From contig JAPLGL010000026.1 in the NCBI GenBank assembly GCA_026390155.1, positions 1 to 63,467 of the forward strand: a stretch of DNA of 63,467 nucleotides, in the 5' to 3' direction. The notes beneath the pieces are model-generated. The model saw only the letters and a list, made by a program, of their open reading frames with translations, was not told where the DNA came from and did not search any database. This document shows, piece after piece, positions 15,942 to 23,853 of the stretch (the stretch's first letter is position 1; every line of letters starts with the position of its first letter). Source of the stretch: Caldisericota bacterium. GTDB lineage: Bacteria; Caldisericota; Caldisericia; Cryosericales; Cryosericaceae. The position numbers and the translations under genes are program-made.

Positions 15942-16325
15942 ATGATTGAACTTGAACAGAAGGACTTTGAAGAACTCGTGCTCGTCGCTCTTGTGACGCT
16001 GCCTGACCAGTTCAGGACGGCGCTCAAGAACATCGATGTCATCGTCGAGGACTTCCCTCCGATGGATGTCCTGAAACGAACAGGAGTCGCCAACGGCTAC
16101 GGGTTGCTGGGACTGTACCAGGGAGTTCCCCTGAGGGACCGGGGGCCGCACTACAGTGGCACCCTTCCGGACAAGATCAGCGTATTCAAGGTCCCCCTCG
16201 AGTCCTCGGTTGATACAGTCGATGAGCTGATGCCGCTGGTCCAGCATGTGGTCTTGCATGAATTGGGGCACTATTTTGGGCTCAGCGACGAGGAAATGCG
16301 CGAGAGCAGGGGAGACCTGCATTGA
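15942..16325 (+). CDS. Zincin-like metallopeptidase family protein (PF06262 type)
   Basis: A 127-residue protein ending in the zinc-binding block HVVLHELGHYFGLSDEEM: His-Glu-x-x-His plus a downstream Asp, the minimal catalytic site of the small 'possible zinc metallopeptidase' family. The first half carries the conserved VIVEDFPP and a GLYQG turn seen in this family. Length is normal. Its physiological substrate is unknown for the family. It is followed after about 60 bp by hbd on the same strand. Confidence 0.88.
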   Translation: MIELEQKDFEELVLVALVTLPDQFRTALKNIDVIVEDFPPMDVLKRTGVANGYGLLGLYQGVPLRDRGPHYSGTLPDKISVFKVPLESSVDTVDELMPLVQHVVLHELGHYFGLSDEEMRESRGDLH

Positions 16326-16388
16326 CGTGAAGAGATCGGCGGGCGCAGTGCGTGCCGCTCTTCCCATTTCGTAACAGGAGGGGTCTAC

Positions 16389-17282
16389 ATGGAAATCCGA
16401 AGGATTGCGGTGTTTGGTGCCGGGGTCATGGGGGCAGGAATTGCTCAGGATGCAGCGGCACATGGTCTCGAGGTCGTTCTCGTTGACCGTACCGAGGAAG
16501 GGCTGGCGCACGCTCGGAAGAGTATCGAGGACAGCCTGAACTATGAACTCCAGCGATGGGGAATCACAGGGTCAGAGAAGAAGATCCTGCTTTCTCACAT
16601 CAAGTTCACCTTGAATCGTGGTGATGTGGGCAGTGTCGACCTCGTCATCGAGGCTATTCCGGATGAACTGACGGCCAAGCAGGAGCTGTTTGCCGAACTC
16701 GAGGCTCAGTTTGAGCACCTGTGTTCCGATGAGGTTGCCTACGTCAGCAACACTGCCATCCTGCCCATCACGGATATCGCGCTGAAGATGGTCAACAAGG
16801 AGCGTCTTGTGGGCATGCACTTCCTTGCGCCCGTTCCGGCTATCAAGCTGGTCGAGATGGTGCGGGGTGTCCATACGTCTCAGGCCACCGTCGACCGTGC
16901 GAAAGAGCTGGCACGTCGCATGGGCAAGACCCCCGTCGACGTACTCGAGAATCCGGGCTACATTACGGCGCGTCTTGTCGTCCCTCTCATCAACGAAGCA
17001 GTCATGCTTTACCTGGAAGGGACGGCCAGCAAAGAGGACATCGATGTCGCCATGCGCCTGGGTTTCGGTTTCAACAAGGGTCCGTTTGCCCTTGCAGACC
17101 AAATTGGGCTGGATGTGGTCCTCGGGTGGTCCGAGCACCTGTTCCATGAGCTTGGCGAGACTCGGTATCGTCCACAGGCACTCGTCCGTAACCTGGCTCG
17201 ACGAGGGTACCTGGGAGTGAAGAGCGGCAGGGGCTTCTACAACTACGAGGCTCGCGTTGACAACGCGGAGGAGAAGATATGA
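16389..17282 (+). CDS. hbd: 3-hydroxyacyl-CoA (3-hydroxybutyryl-CoA) dehydrogenase
   Basis: A 297-residue NAD(P)-dependent enzyme interconverting acetoacetyl-CoA and 3-hydroxybutyryl-CoA. The N-terminal Rossmann motif is GAGVMGAGIAQ, the catalytic His lies in GMHFLAPVPAIKLVEMV, and the C-terminal domain has GFGFNKGPFALADQIGLD. AGGAGGGG precedes the ATG. The gene overlaps the acetate kinase start by 4 bp, so the two are translated together, which suggests a fermentative or acyl-CoA-recycling pathway. The other enzymes (thiolase, crotonase, acyl-CoA dehydrogenase) are not in the window. Confidence 0.93.
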   Translation: MEIRRIAVFGAGVMGAGIAQDAAAHGLEVVLVDRTEEGLAHARKSIEDSLNYELQRWGITGSEKKILLSHIKFTLNRGDVGSVDLVIEAIPDELTAKQELFAELEAQFEHLCSDEVAYVSNTAILPITDIALKMVNKERLVGMHFLAPVPAIKLVEMVRGVHTSQATVDRAKELARRMGKTPVDVLENPGYITARLVVPLINEAVMLYLEGTASKEDIDVAMRLGFGFNKGPFALADQIGLDVVLGWSEHLFHELGETRYRPQALVRNLARRGYLGVKSGRGFYNYEARVDNAEEKI

Positions 17283-18478
17283 AGGTTCTGGTCCTGAACT
17301 GTGGCAGCTCTTCCATCAAGTACAAGCTGTACGACGATGACCAGCAACTGGCCGATGGCCTGTTGGAGAAGATCGGCACCGCGCAGGCGCAGCTCAATCA
17401 TACGATCGCTGGACGAAAGAAGGTCGTCTCTGTCCATGAGGTCCTTGAGCACCAGGCCGGCATCGAGCTCATTCTGAGAGTCCTGGTTGACCCGGAAAAA
17501 GGTGTCCTCGCGAGCATGGAGGACATTCAGGCCGTCGGGCACCGCGTTGTCCATGGAGCCGAGTCATTCTCGGAATCGACGCTGATTACGCCCGAAGTGC
17601 TATCCAAGATCGAGGAATGCATCGACATCGCTCCTCTCCACAATCCACCGAATCTGGCGGGCATCTACGCTATTACCAACCTGCTGCCGAAGGTTCCCCA
17701 GATTGCGGTCTTTGATACTGCTTTCCATCAGACGATGCCGGACAGGGCATTCATGTACGCAATTCCTTACGTTTTCTATGCTCGAAACCACATCCGCAAG
17801 TACGGTTTCCATGGTACGAGTCACTATTTTGTATCGCATCAGGCTGCCGCGGCGTTGGGGAGGCCCATCGATGAGCTCAGACTCATCACGTGTCATCTGG
17901 GCAACGGTTCTTCCATTACTGCCGTCGATCAAGGCAAATCCGTCGACACGTCCATGGGGTTCACTCCTCTCGAAGGATTGCCTATGGGGACGCGCTGCGG
18001 AGACATCGACCCCGCAGTCCCGCTCTACATCATGGGAAAGGAAGATCTCAATCTTCAACAGATCAATGCTCTCCTTAACAAGCACTCGGGCGTTCTGGGC
18101 ATTTCAGGGATCAGCAATGACTTCCGCACTCTTGAGGAAGAGTCCATCAAGGGTGACAAGCGTGCGACGCTGGCACTGGAAGTGTACTGCTACAGACTCA
18201 AGAAGTATATTGGTTCCTACATCGCAGCCATGAACGGTGCTGATGCGATCGTGTTTACGGGGGGCATAGGTGAAAACAGCGATGTCGTTCGTGAGATGGT
18301 CGTCAAGGACATGGAATTCCTGGGAGTAGAACTCGATATTGACAAGAATCGAGCCAAGAAGCGCGGTGAAGCGACAGATATCAGCAAGCCGTCTTCACGT
18401 ATCAAAGTCCTGGTCATCCCGACGAACGAGGAGTTGGTCATCGCGCGGGATACTCGCCGAATCGTGGCTGCAAGCTAG
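17279..18478 (+). CDS. ackA: Acetate kinase
   Basis: A 399-residue ASKHA-fold kinase forming ATP from acetyl phosphate and ADP. Hallmarks are VLVLNCGSSSIKYKLY at the N-terminus, FDTAFHQTMP with the catalytic region, GTRCGDIDPAVP and FTGGIGENS near the C-terminus. The length fits acetate rather than butyrate kinase (about 355). It overlaps hbd by 4 bp and is followed by a good terminator. It implies substrate-level phosphorylation with acetate as a product. Confidence 0.95.
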   Translation: MKVLVLNCGSSSIKYKLYDDDQQLADGLLEKIGTAQAQLNHTIAGRKKVVSVHEVLEHQAGIELILRVLVDPEKGVLASMEDIQAVGHRVVHGAESFSESTLITPEVLSKIEECIDIAPLHNPPNLAGIYAITNLLPKVPQIAVFDTAFHQTMPDRAFMYAIPYVFYARNHIRKYGFHGTSHYFVSHQAAAALGRPIDELRLITCHLGNGSSITAVDQGKSVDTSMGFTPLEGLPMGTRCGDIDPAVPLYIMGKEDLNLQQINALLNKHSGVLGISGISNDFRTLEEESIKGDKRATLALEVYCYRLKKYIGSYIAAMNGADAIVFTGGIGENSDVVREMVVKDMEFLGVELDIDKNRAKKRGEATDISKPSSRIKVLVIPTNEELVIARDTRRIVAAS

Positions 18479-18503
18479 ACAGCATCGCCAACATACACAC
18501 AAG

Positions 18504-18540
18504 AAGCCCATGGTGCGACAGCACCGTGGGCTTTCTCTCT
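18504..18540 (+). terminator. Rho-independent terminator after ackA
   Basis: AAGCCCATGGTGC and GCACCGTGGGCTT form a stem with one mismatch and a short loop, followed by TCTCTCT. Confidence 0.75.
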
Positions 18541-18753
18541 ATCCTGAGACTGCCTCGAAAGAATGGCTATGAGACTGAGCTATCCTGGCGATGTCGTGCA
18601 TAGCGAAGGGTGCGCTGAGCCCTGTCTGGACAGAGGGACTTGACAAGAATGAAATGTGCGCCAAAATGACCGTAAGCATCGAAAAGAAGACCCCGTAGTG
18701 GGTGCTGTTCATCCGGACCGCCGGGTCAACGATTGTAGAAGTACTCCGGCAGG
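18541..18753. other. Gene-poor spacer
   Basis: No ORF here has a convincing ribosome binding site or protein-like composition. Together with the following fragment and microprotein repeats it makes an 0.8-kb gap between ackA and the HD-GYP gene. Confidence 0.4.
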
Positions 18754-19011
18754 TCATCGACATGACAGTGCGCGAACGTTGTCAAGACTGATCGTGGCCG
18801 CCCCCTCACATGCATTTGGGTCCTCCTCGACATCAGTCCAGACTCCCTTGAGATCTGTCAGACAGCTGCCGTAGTAGAGTATTTGGAGCTTGTCGGCGTC
18901 TGCAGCCACCCCTTTCTCTTGCCACCAGAGATAGACGGTCTCCTCGAAAAGCTCCCGGGATGGTGGGTTAGCAGTGACGTAAGGCTGGTTACTGGGAAGT
19001 TCATATGGTAG
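18754..19011 (-). pseudogene. Possible gene fragment on the minus strand
   Basis: The minus-strand frame ending at 18754 reads like a real protein (for example FEETVYLWWQEKGVAADADK and LQILYYGSCLTDLKGVWTDV). However, it has no start codon with a ribosome binding site, and its open frame continues upstream only through the antisense of the microprotein repeat. It could be the 3' remnant of a gene whose 5' part was lost or replaced when the 112-bp repeats arose. The family is not recognised; it may be chance. Confidence 0.25.
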
Positions 19012-19030
19012 TACATAGGAGGTATCTGCT

Positions 19031-19117
19031 ATGAAGTGGGGAAGCAAAGTCACCGCAAGTGCCGTTTCGATCGCCGCCATCGTCCTGTCCATTCTCGCCA
19101 ACTACAAGTGGCACTAG
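19031..19117 (+). CDS. 28-residue hydrophobic microprotein, copy 1
   Basis: The ORF has AGGAGG 8 nt before ATG. It encodes MKWGSKV followed by a hydrophobic span (about TASAVSIAAIVLSIL) and ends ANYKWH, with Lys-Trp at both ends. A single membrane span with charged ends at this size resembles small membrane peptides, including type I toxins, but no known family is recognised. It is repeated almost exactly 112 bp downstream. Confidence 0.6.
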   Translation: MKWGSKVTASAVSIAAIVLSILANYKWH

Positions 19118-19142
19118 GCCACTGACCCAGGAGGTATCTGCT

Positions 19143-19229
19143 ATGAAGTGGGGAAGCAAAGTCACCGCAAGTGCCGTTTCGATCGCCGCCATCGTCCTGT
19201 CCATTCTCTCTAACTACAAGTGGCACTAG
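19143..19229 (+). CDS. 28-residue hydrophobic microprotein, copy 2
   Basis: Same ribosome binding site and sequence as copy 1 except Ser for Ala at residue 23 (LSNYKWH). Preservation of the ORF, the start signals and the length in both copies argues that it is translated. The HD-GYP gene follows after about 90 bp. Confidence 0.6.
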   Translation: MKWGSKVTASAVSIAAIVLSILSNYKWH

Positions 19230-19321
19230 GCGGGAGCCTGCTGGAAAACACGGGCTAGATTGACAAGGGGGCGCAAATAGCGAAAATACGAGAAACAGCC
19301 TGACGACGAGGAGTTGAAAAG

Positions 19322-20659
19322 TTGAACAGGCGGACCGTGCGTTGGGATTGGGCATATGTTGGATTCACGGGATTGTTGGTTGTTGGCACGGCCGTTGTCG
19401 CGGCAAAGGTCGTCGTTGCCGTTCCGCATGTAGACTGGTGGTGGGTAGCAGCTTTCCTTGTGCTGAGCGTTGTCGCGGATTTGAACCCCGTGGTCGACCT
19501 CGGATTTGGTGGAGAACAGGTCGAGGTTACCGTATCGTTGGCGTTGACGTTTTCGGTCGCATGCATATGGAGCCCTCTCGCGGCAATGAGTATTGTGGCT
19601 GCTCAGACCGTATTCTCGGATCTGGTCACACGGAAGGATATCGAGAAGATCGCGTTCAACGCATTCCTCTATGTCATCGTCATAGGGGGAACGAGTCTCG
19701 TCTACCACTTGGTCGGTGATCCAGCGACGCCCTATCTGGGACCGGCAAATCTGAAGGCCCTGATGCTTGCGGCCGGGTACTACGTGGTGTCTGATTATTT
19801 GCTCCTGTCTGGTCTGTTCGCGGTGCTCTCTCACAGACCATTTGGCAGGGTCTTTGTTGGCTTCTTTCGTGACAGCTGGCTGAACATCGCGGCGTTGCTT
19901 CCCCTCGGGATGGCAGTTACTGGACTGTTCCGCTTGAACCCGGTGACCGTACTGTTCCTGCTGCCGACGTTCTTCCTGCTGTATGTCTCTCTGAAGCGAG
20001 AACAGACACTGCGGAGCCAGACGCAGACGATTCTTGAGAAGCTGGTCGATGTTCTTGAGAGCAAGAGCCCTGAGACCGCACAGCACTCGAAGCGCGTGCG
20101 GGCGTGGGTGGAAGACATGTGTGATGAACTTGGCATGGAGAGTTCGGATGCCGATATGGTGCTGCAGGCTGCCGTATTGCACGACCTGGGGAAGGTCGGG
20201 CTGGACGATGGTCTGCTGCGCAAACCTGGTATCAACGCTGAGGAATTTCATCATATCATGGAGCACCCCGGGGTTTCCGCCGCGCTGCTGGAGGGACTGA
20301 CGCTGTTTCAAGGTGGGAGAGACATAGTCCTGCACCACCATGAGCGATATGATGGGAAGGGTTACCCGGACCATCTTGTGGGCGAGAAGATTCCTCTTGG
20401 TGCGCGCATTATTGCTGTTGCGGACTCGTTCGACGCTATGGTGAGCATGCGGCCATACCGGGCCAAGAGCCTCACGGTCATGGAGGCTCTCAAGACTCTG
20501 GACGACGAGCGTGGGGCTCAGTTCGATCCGGATCTCGCAGTCACATTCACGAAGCTGGTCCGTGCACGCCTGGAGGCAGGAGACATGAAGAACTTTCCTT
20601 CCTCCGTGCGGGTTGACTCGACGGAGGAAGTCAGCGTAGCAGAGGGCGTTCAAGCCTAG
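19322..20659 (+). CDS. Membrane HD-GYP domain phosphodiesterase
   Basis: A 445-residue protein with an N-terminal membrane region of about six to eight spans (residues 10-225, MASE-like sensor) and a C-terminal HD-GYP domain. The HD site is in AAVLHDLGKVG; downstream HHHERYDGKGYP carries the GYP motif, and VADSFDAMVSMRPYR completes the metal-binding core. It is predicted to degrade c-di-GMP, opposing the PAS-GGDEF protein encoded at 8693. The start is TTG 19322 with GAGGAG about 9 nt upstream. It is followed 1 bp later by a DUF5317 gene. Confidence 0.9.
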   Translation: MNRRTVRWDWAYVGFTGLLVVGTAVVAAKVVVAVPHVDWWWVAAFLVLSVVADLNPVVDLGFGGEQVEVTVSLALTFSVACIWSPLAAMSIVAAQTVFSDLVTRKDIEKIAFNAFLYVIVIGGTSLVYHLVGDPATPYLGPANLKALMLAAGYYVVSDYLLLSGLFAVLSHRPFGRVFVGFFRDSWLNIAALLPLGMAVTGLFRLNPVTVLFLLPTFFLLYVSLKREQTLRSQTQTILEKLVDVLESKSPETAQHSKRVRAWVEDMCDELGMESSDADMVLQAAVLHDLGKVGLDDGLLRKPGINAEEFHHIMEHPGVSAALLEGLTLFQGGRDIVLHHHERYDGKGYPDHLVGEKIPLGARIIAVADSFDAMVSMRPYRAKSLTVMEALKTLDDERGAQFDPDLAVTFTKLVRARLEAGDMKNFPSSVRVDSTEEVSVAEGVQA

Positions 20660-20660
20660 C

Positions 20661-21248
20661 ATGCTCGTTCTGGCAATCCTGAGTGTTGCACTGGTCTCCA
20701 GTCTTCTCACTGGCGGTCGGCTGAGGTATGTTCGAAACTGGCAGCTCAACGGACTATGGATGGCCCTGGGTGCATTTGCAGTACAGATGGCTCTATTCAC
20801 CCGGTGGGGAACGGGGTTCGTCGGCGAGGCGCTTGTTCCTGTTATCTATGTCGTCACGATGAGCGCTCTGGTAGTATTCCTTGTCGTCAATCGACGCGTT
20901 CTCGGTGTTCCGATTCTTCTGGCAGGGTTGATGCTCAACCTGTTGGTCATCAGTGCCAACACTGGACGGATGCCTGCTTCGGTGACGGCACTTGCTGCAG
21001 CCGGCCGCGTCGAGGAGGCGGATCTGCTGCGACTGCACGGAGCGGCGGCCAACTGTGTCCTGATGAGCGATTCCACAAGGCTGAACATACTGGGGGACAA
21101 CATCGTGATCCGGCTGGGTGGGCCAGTCGGCTCAGCATACAGCGTCGGTGATCTGGTTGCACTTGCCGGCGAAGCCGTGGTCGTGTTTGGCATGTTGAGA
21201 GTAAGACCACCAGGTCTTCAATCGGAAGAGAAGCAGCAGCCGGCTTGA
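20661..21248 (+). CDS. DUF5317 membrane protein
   Basis: A 195-residue protein with about five spans and the family block LNLLVISANTGRMPAS near the middle, matching the NGGRMP-type signature of DUF5317. Function unknown. It starts directly after the HD-GYP stop and is probably translated by coupling. Genes of this family are often found beside HD-GYP or signalling proteins. Confidence 0.8.
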   Translation: MLVLAILSVALVSSLLTGGRLRYVRNWQLNGLWMALGAFAVQMALFTRWGTGFVGEALVPVIYVVTMSALVVFLVVNRRVLGVPILLAGLMLNLLVISANTGRMPASVTALAAAGRVEEADLLRLHGAAANCVLMSDSTRLNILGDNIVIRLGGPVGSAYSVGDLVALAGEAVVVFGMLRVRPPGLQSEEKQQPA

Positions 21249-21323
21249 CCGACTGTCGATCGGTTCCGTCGGACGCGGCCTGTACTCCTATTGAACGCAG
21301 CGTGCTGACACAGGAGGTGCGCG

Positions 21324-22430
21324 ATGCGCATCCGGGAATTGTACGATCTCATCGATACTGTGGCCCCTTTTCGGCTGCAGCAGGAGTATGACAACGCAGG
21401 ACTGATTGTCGGTTCAATGGACGATGACATACGTGGAGTCCTTCTTTGTCTCGACGTGACGCACGAGACAGTGGAGGAAGCGGACCGTGTGGGTGCCAAT
21501 CTCATTCTGTCTCACCATCCCCCCATCTTCAGGGCGATCAAGAAGCTGGACGCGATCCAGCACTCGGCCCTGCTGGCCGCCATTCGCATGGACATGGCTC
21601 TGTTGGCAGCGCACACGAACTTCGACGCTGCGCCGGAAGGTCTCAACATATTCGTGGCGCGTCGAATGGGTCTCACTGACCTGGGCATTCTCGAGCGTCA
21701 CGAGTCGGAGCGGCACTACAAGGTTGTCACGTTTGTCCCTCCCGAGTTCAGAGAACAGGTCCTGGAGGCTATGTTTGCCGCTGGGGCAGGACATACTGGC
21801 TCCTATTCGCGCACGTCATTCCGGACCACCGGGACAGGCTGGTTCATGCCTGACCCTGGGGCTCACCCTTTTGTGGGTGAGGAGGATTCCCTGACCAGCG
21901 TAGAGGAGGACCGCGTCGAGACGATCGTCTCCGGCCGAGACCTGACATCTGTCCTGAAAGCTCTGACTGGTGCTCACCCCTACGAGGAGCCGGCAGTCGA
22001 CGTTTTCGAGGAGCATGTTCCTGGGAGTCCAAGTGCCGGGCTTGGACACGTAGGGAGTCTGCCCCATGCCATGAATCCTGAAGAGTTCGTCGCATTCATC
22101 AAAGCGTTCTTCTCACTCTCGGTCTTGCCGGTGGCGGGGACTTTGCCGCAGGCCATCGAACGTGTGGCGTTCTGTTCGGGATCTGGGTCGTCGCTGCTCC
22201 CGGCCGCGAGCAGGGCGGGAGCCCAGGTACTGATCACGGGAGACGTCACCTATCACGATTCCCTCGACGCGTCTCAGGGCGGAGGCTGTGTGGCCATTGT
22301 CGACCATTACAGTTCTGAGCGCTTCTTCGCGGCTGCGATGGAGGAGTCATTGCGCAGTGCTGCTGGAGATAGTGAGTTGCCACCGCTGCACCAGTCGTCC
22401 GCGGACTATCAGCCCGTCAGATTCTGGTAG
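21324..22430 (+). CDS. Nif3-like dinuclear metal centre protein
   Basis: A 368-residue Nif3/YqfO-type protein. Metal-binding features are the HHPPIF block (residues about 64-69), AAHTNFDAAPEG and the C-terminal GDVTYHDSLDASQGG with VDHYSSE. A CutA/PII-like insert lies in the middle (about residues 135-235; VVTFVPPEFREQVLEAMFAAG and GAHPYEEPAVDV), the longer YqfO form. The family may act as a GTP cyclohydrolase 1 type 2-like metal protein, but the true role is unclear. ACAGGAGGTGCG precedes the ATG, and a terminator follows. Confidence 0.92.
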   Translation: MRIRELYDLIDTVAPFRLQQEYDNAGLIVGSMDDDIRGVLLCLDVTHETVEEADRVGANLILSHHPPIFRAIKKLDAIQHSALLAAIRMDMALLAAHTNFDAAPEGLNIFVARRMGLTDLGILERHESERHYKVVTFVPPEFREQVLEAMFAAGAGHTGSYSRTSFRTTGTGWFMPDPGAHPFVGEEDSLTSVEEDRVETIVSGRDLTSVLKALTGAHPYEEPAVDVFEEHVPGSPSAGLGHVGSLPHAMNPEEFVAFIKAFFSLSVLPVAGTLPQAIERVAFCSGSGSSLLPAASRAGAQVLITGDVTYHDSLDASQGGGCVAIVDHYSSERFFAAAMEESLRSAAGDSELPPLHQSSADYQPVRFW

Positions 22431-22444
22431 AAAGGGCAGGAAAG

Positions 22445-22482
22445 AAAACAACCCGAAGCGCGATCGCGGTCCGGGTTGTTTT
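22445..22482 (+). terminator. Rho-independent terminator after the Nif3-like gene
   Basis: AAAACAACCCG and CGGGTTGTTTT form a perfect 11-bp stem ending in a T run. A second palindrome (GCGCGATCGCG) lies in the loop. Confidence 0.8.
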
Positions 22483-22492
22483 CGAAGGAGGG

Positions 22493-22525
22493 CATGTAAC
22501 CGATAACGAAGTTATCGATTACATG
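22493..22525. promoter_or_regulatory. 33-bp palindrome, candidate operator
   Basis: CATGTAACCGATAAC, a GAA centre and GTTATCGATTACATG form 15-bp arms with one mismatch. It lies just after the terminator and about 105 bp before the alr -35 box. No T run follows, so it fits a protein-binding dyad better than a terminator. Confidence 0.5.
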
Positions 22526-22630
22526 GCCACTATATGGGATATCCGATTCTTGTCAATGGCAACGTTTGCATTTCTTCCGGCGGCCAAGGATGGCATGCCT
22601 GCAGAGTGTGTATTGGCAAGTATTCGTGTG

Positions 22631-22658
22631 TTGAACGCCCTCTGAAACGTGCTATTGT
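22631..22658 (+). promoter_or_regulatory. Promoter of alr, giving a leaderless mRNA
   Basis: TTGAAC and TATTGT are spaced 16 bp apart. The -10 box ends 6 nt before the ATG, so transcription should start at or next to the start codon. No ribosome binding site is present, in agreement. Confidence 0.6.
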
Positions 22659-22664
22659 TTTGTC

Positions 22665-23840
22665 ATGAAGAGAGAGGATATCGTCTCCGTCGAGCAGTTC
22701 GGGCGTTCCACGTGGCTGGAAATCGATCTGGCTCGCGTACGGGACAACTATCACGTCGTGTGTGGTATGGTGCCGGTGAAGACCCATGTGGTGTGTGTCG
22801 TCAAGGATGATGCCTATGGCCATGGTGCCGTACCCGTGGCTCGTGTCCTTCAGGAAGAGGGGGCAGACTGGTTCGCCGTTGCCACGCTGGAAGAAGCTCT
22901 CGAACTCCGACAGGCCGGCATAACAGGTCGCATGCTCGTGTTTGGGTATGTCCCAGCATCGGGAGTCGGGGAAGCAATCGCTGCAGGTATTGCGCTCAGT
23001 ATCCCCAATGACGACGTCGCACGCGAACTCGTCGAAGCCGCCGCCGGAAAGCAGCTGACGGTCCATCTCAAGGTGGATACGGGCATGGGAAGAGGCGGCG
23101 TTCTTGCGGAAGGGGCATTGGAGGTACTGTACAAGCTCAATGACCTGAAGGACCTGAAGGTTGAGGGGATCTACTCGCACTTTTCGTGTGCAGATTCGGA
23201 CGAATCGTATTCCTCCATGCAGCTGCGCAGGTTCGAGAAGGTTCTCCATCGATCGACTGTGGAGGGCATACGCCCCGGGATTGCCCATTTTTCCAACTCA
23301 GCTGGCATCCTCACCATGAAGGCTGCAACCTTTGAAGCGGTCCGTCCGGGGCTGCTGCTCTATGGTTGTTCGCCCATCGAGGGCGTACCCATAGCCGGGT
23401 TGCGGCCGGCGATGGCGATGAAGTCCCGGCTGATCGCGCTCAAACAGGTTCCTGCGGGCTACGGCATCAGCTATGGACGCAGTTACCTGACCTACAAGCC
23501 GACGACGGTAGGGATCCTTCCGGTCGGCTACACGGACGGGTATTCGCGCATGTTGTCCAACAAGGCCTCGGTAATCATTCACGGCAGAAGGGCGCCGGTG
23601 ATAGGAAGAGTGACCATGGATCAGACCATGATTGATCTGTCGGACGTCCAGGGCGTGACGGTAGGCGACGAAGCTGTTCTCATGGGTGAAGTGGGAGACC
23701 AGCGCATCACCGCGGGTGACCTGGGATCACTTGCTCAGACGATCAGCTACGAGGTCCTGTGTACGGTTGGCAGGCTGGTTCGCCGCGTGTACCGTGACCG
23801 TTTCCCCGAGGGTGTTACTGTGTCCAGGGGGGGTACTTGA
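22665..23840 (+). CDS. alr: Alanine racemase
   Basis: A 391-residue PLP enzyme making D-alanine for peptidoglycan. The PLP lysine is in VKDDAYGHGA (residues about 46-55), and the catalytic Tyr region is GISYGRSYL, with GRVTMDQTMIDL and VGYTDGYSR as further family blocks. Length is normal. There is no Shine-Dalgarno site, and the promoter abuts the ATG, suggesting leaderless translation. The next gene, a beta-lactamase-fold hydrolase, starts 13 bp after its stop. Confidence 0.95.
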   Translation: MKREDIVSVEQFGRSTWLEIDLARVRDNYHVVCGMVPVKTHVVCVVKDDAYGHGAVPVARVLQEEGADWFAVATLEEALELRQAGITGRMLVFGYVPASGVGEAIAAGIALSIPNDDVARELVEAAAGKQLTVHLKVDTGMGRGGVLAEGALEVLYKLNDLKDLKVEGIYSHFSCADSDESYSSMQLRRFEKVLHRSTVEGIRPGIAHFSNSAGILTMKAATFEAVRPGLLLYGCSPIEGVPIAGLRPAMAMKSRLIALKQVPAGYGISYGRSYLTYKPTTVGILPVGYTDGYSRMLSNKASVIIHGRRAPVIGRVTMDQTMIDLSDVQGVTVGDEAVLMGEVGDQRITAGDLGSLAQTISYEVLCTVGRLVRRVYRDRFPEGVTVSRGGT

Positions 23841-23853
23841 AGTCCGAGACCGA

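Larger units (their letters stand above)
19017..19230 (+). repeat. Two tandem copies of a 112-bp unit carrying a microprotein gene
   Basis: The units start at 19017 and 19129. About 103 bp of each, from the AGGAGG site through the stop codon, are identical except for two bases (GCC versus TCT near the end of the ORF). The spacers after each ORF differ. Confidence 0.9.

Noticed and set aside
19383-19400. Sigma-54 -24/-12 promoter (TGGCAC-N5-TTGTC)
   Set aside because: It lies inside the HD-GYP coding region and lacks a suitable downstream gene.
19226-20800. 524-codon minus-strand frame opposite the HD-GYP gene
   Set aside because: The opposite strand carries intact membrane and HD-GYP motifs; the antisense product is His/Gln/Arg-rich and lacks start signals.
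22493-22525. loxP-like recombination site
   Set aside because: The core GATAACGAAGTTATC shares a few bases with loxP arms, but spacing and arm sequence differ and no recombinase is present.
23686-23853. N-terminal extension of the beta-lactamase-fold protein
   Set aside because: The extended frame overlaps the conserved end of alr and its residues do not look like a signal peptide.
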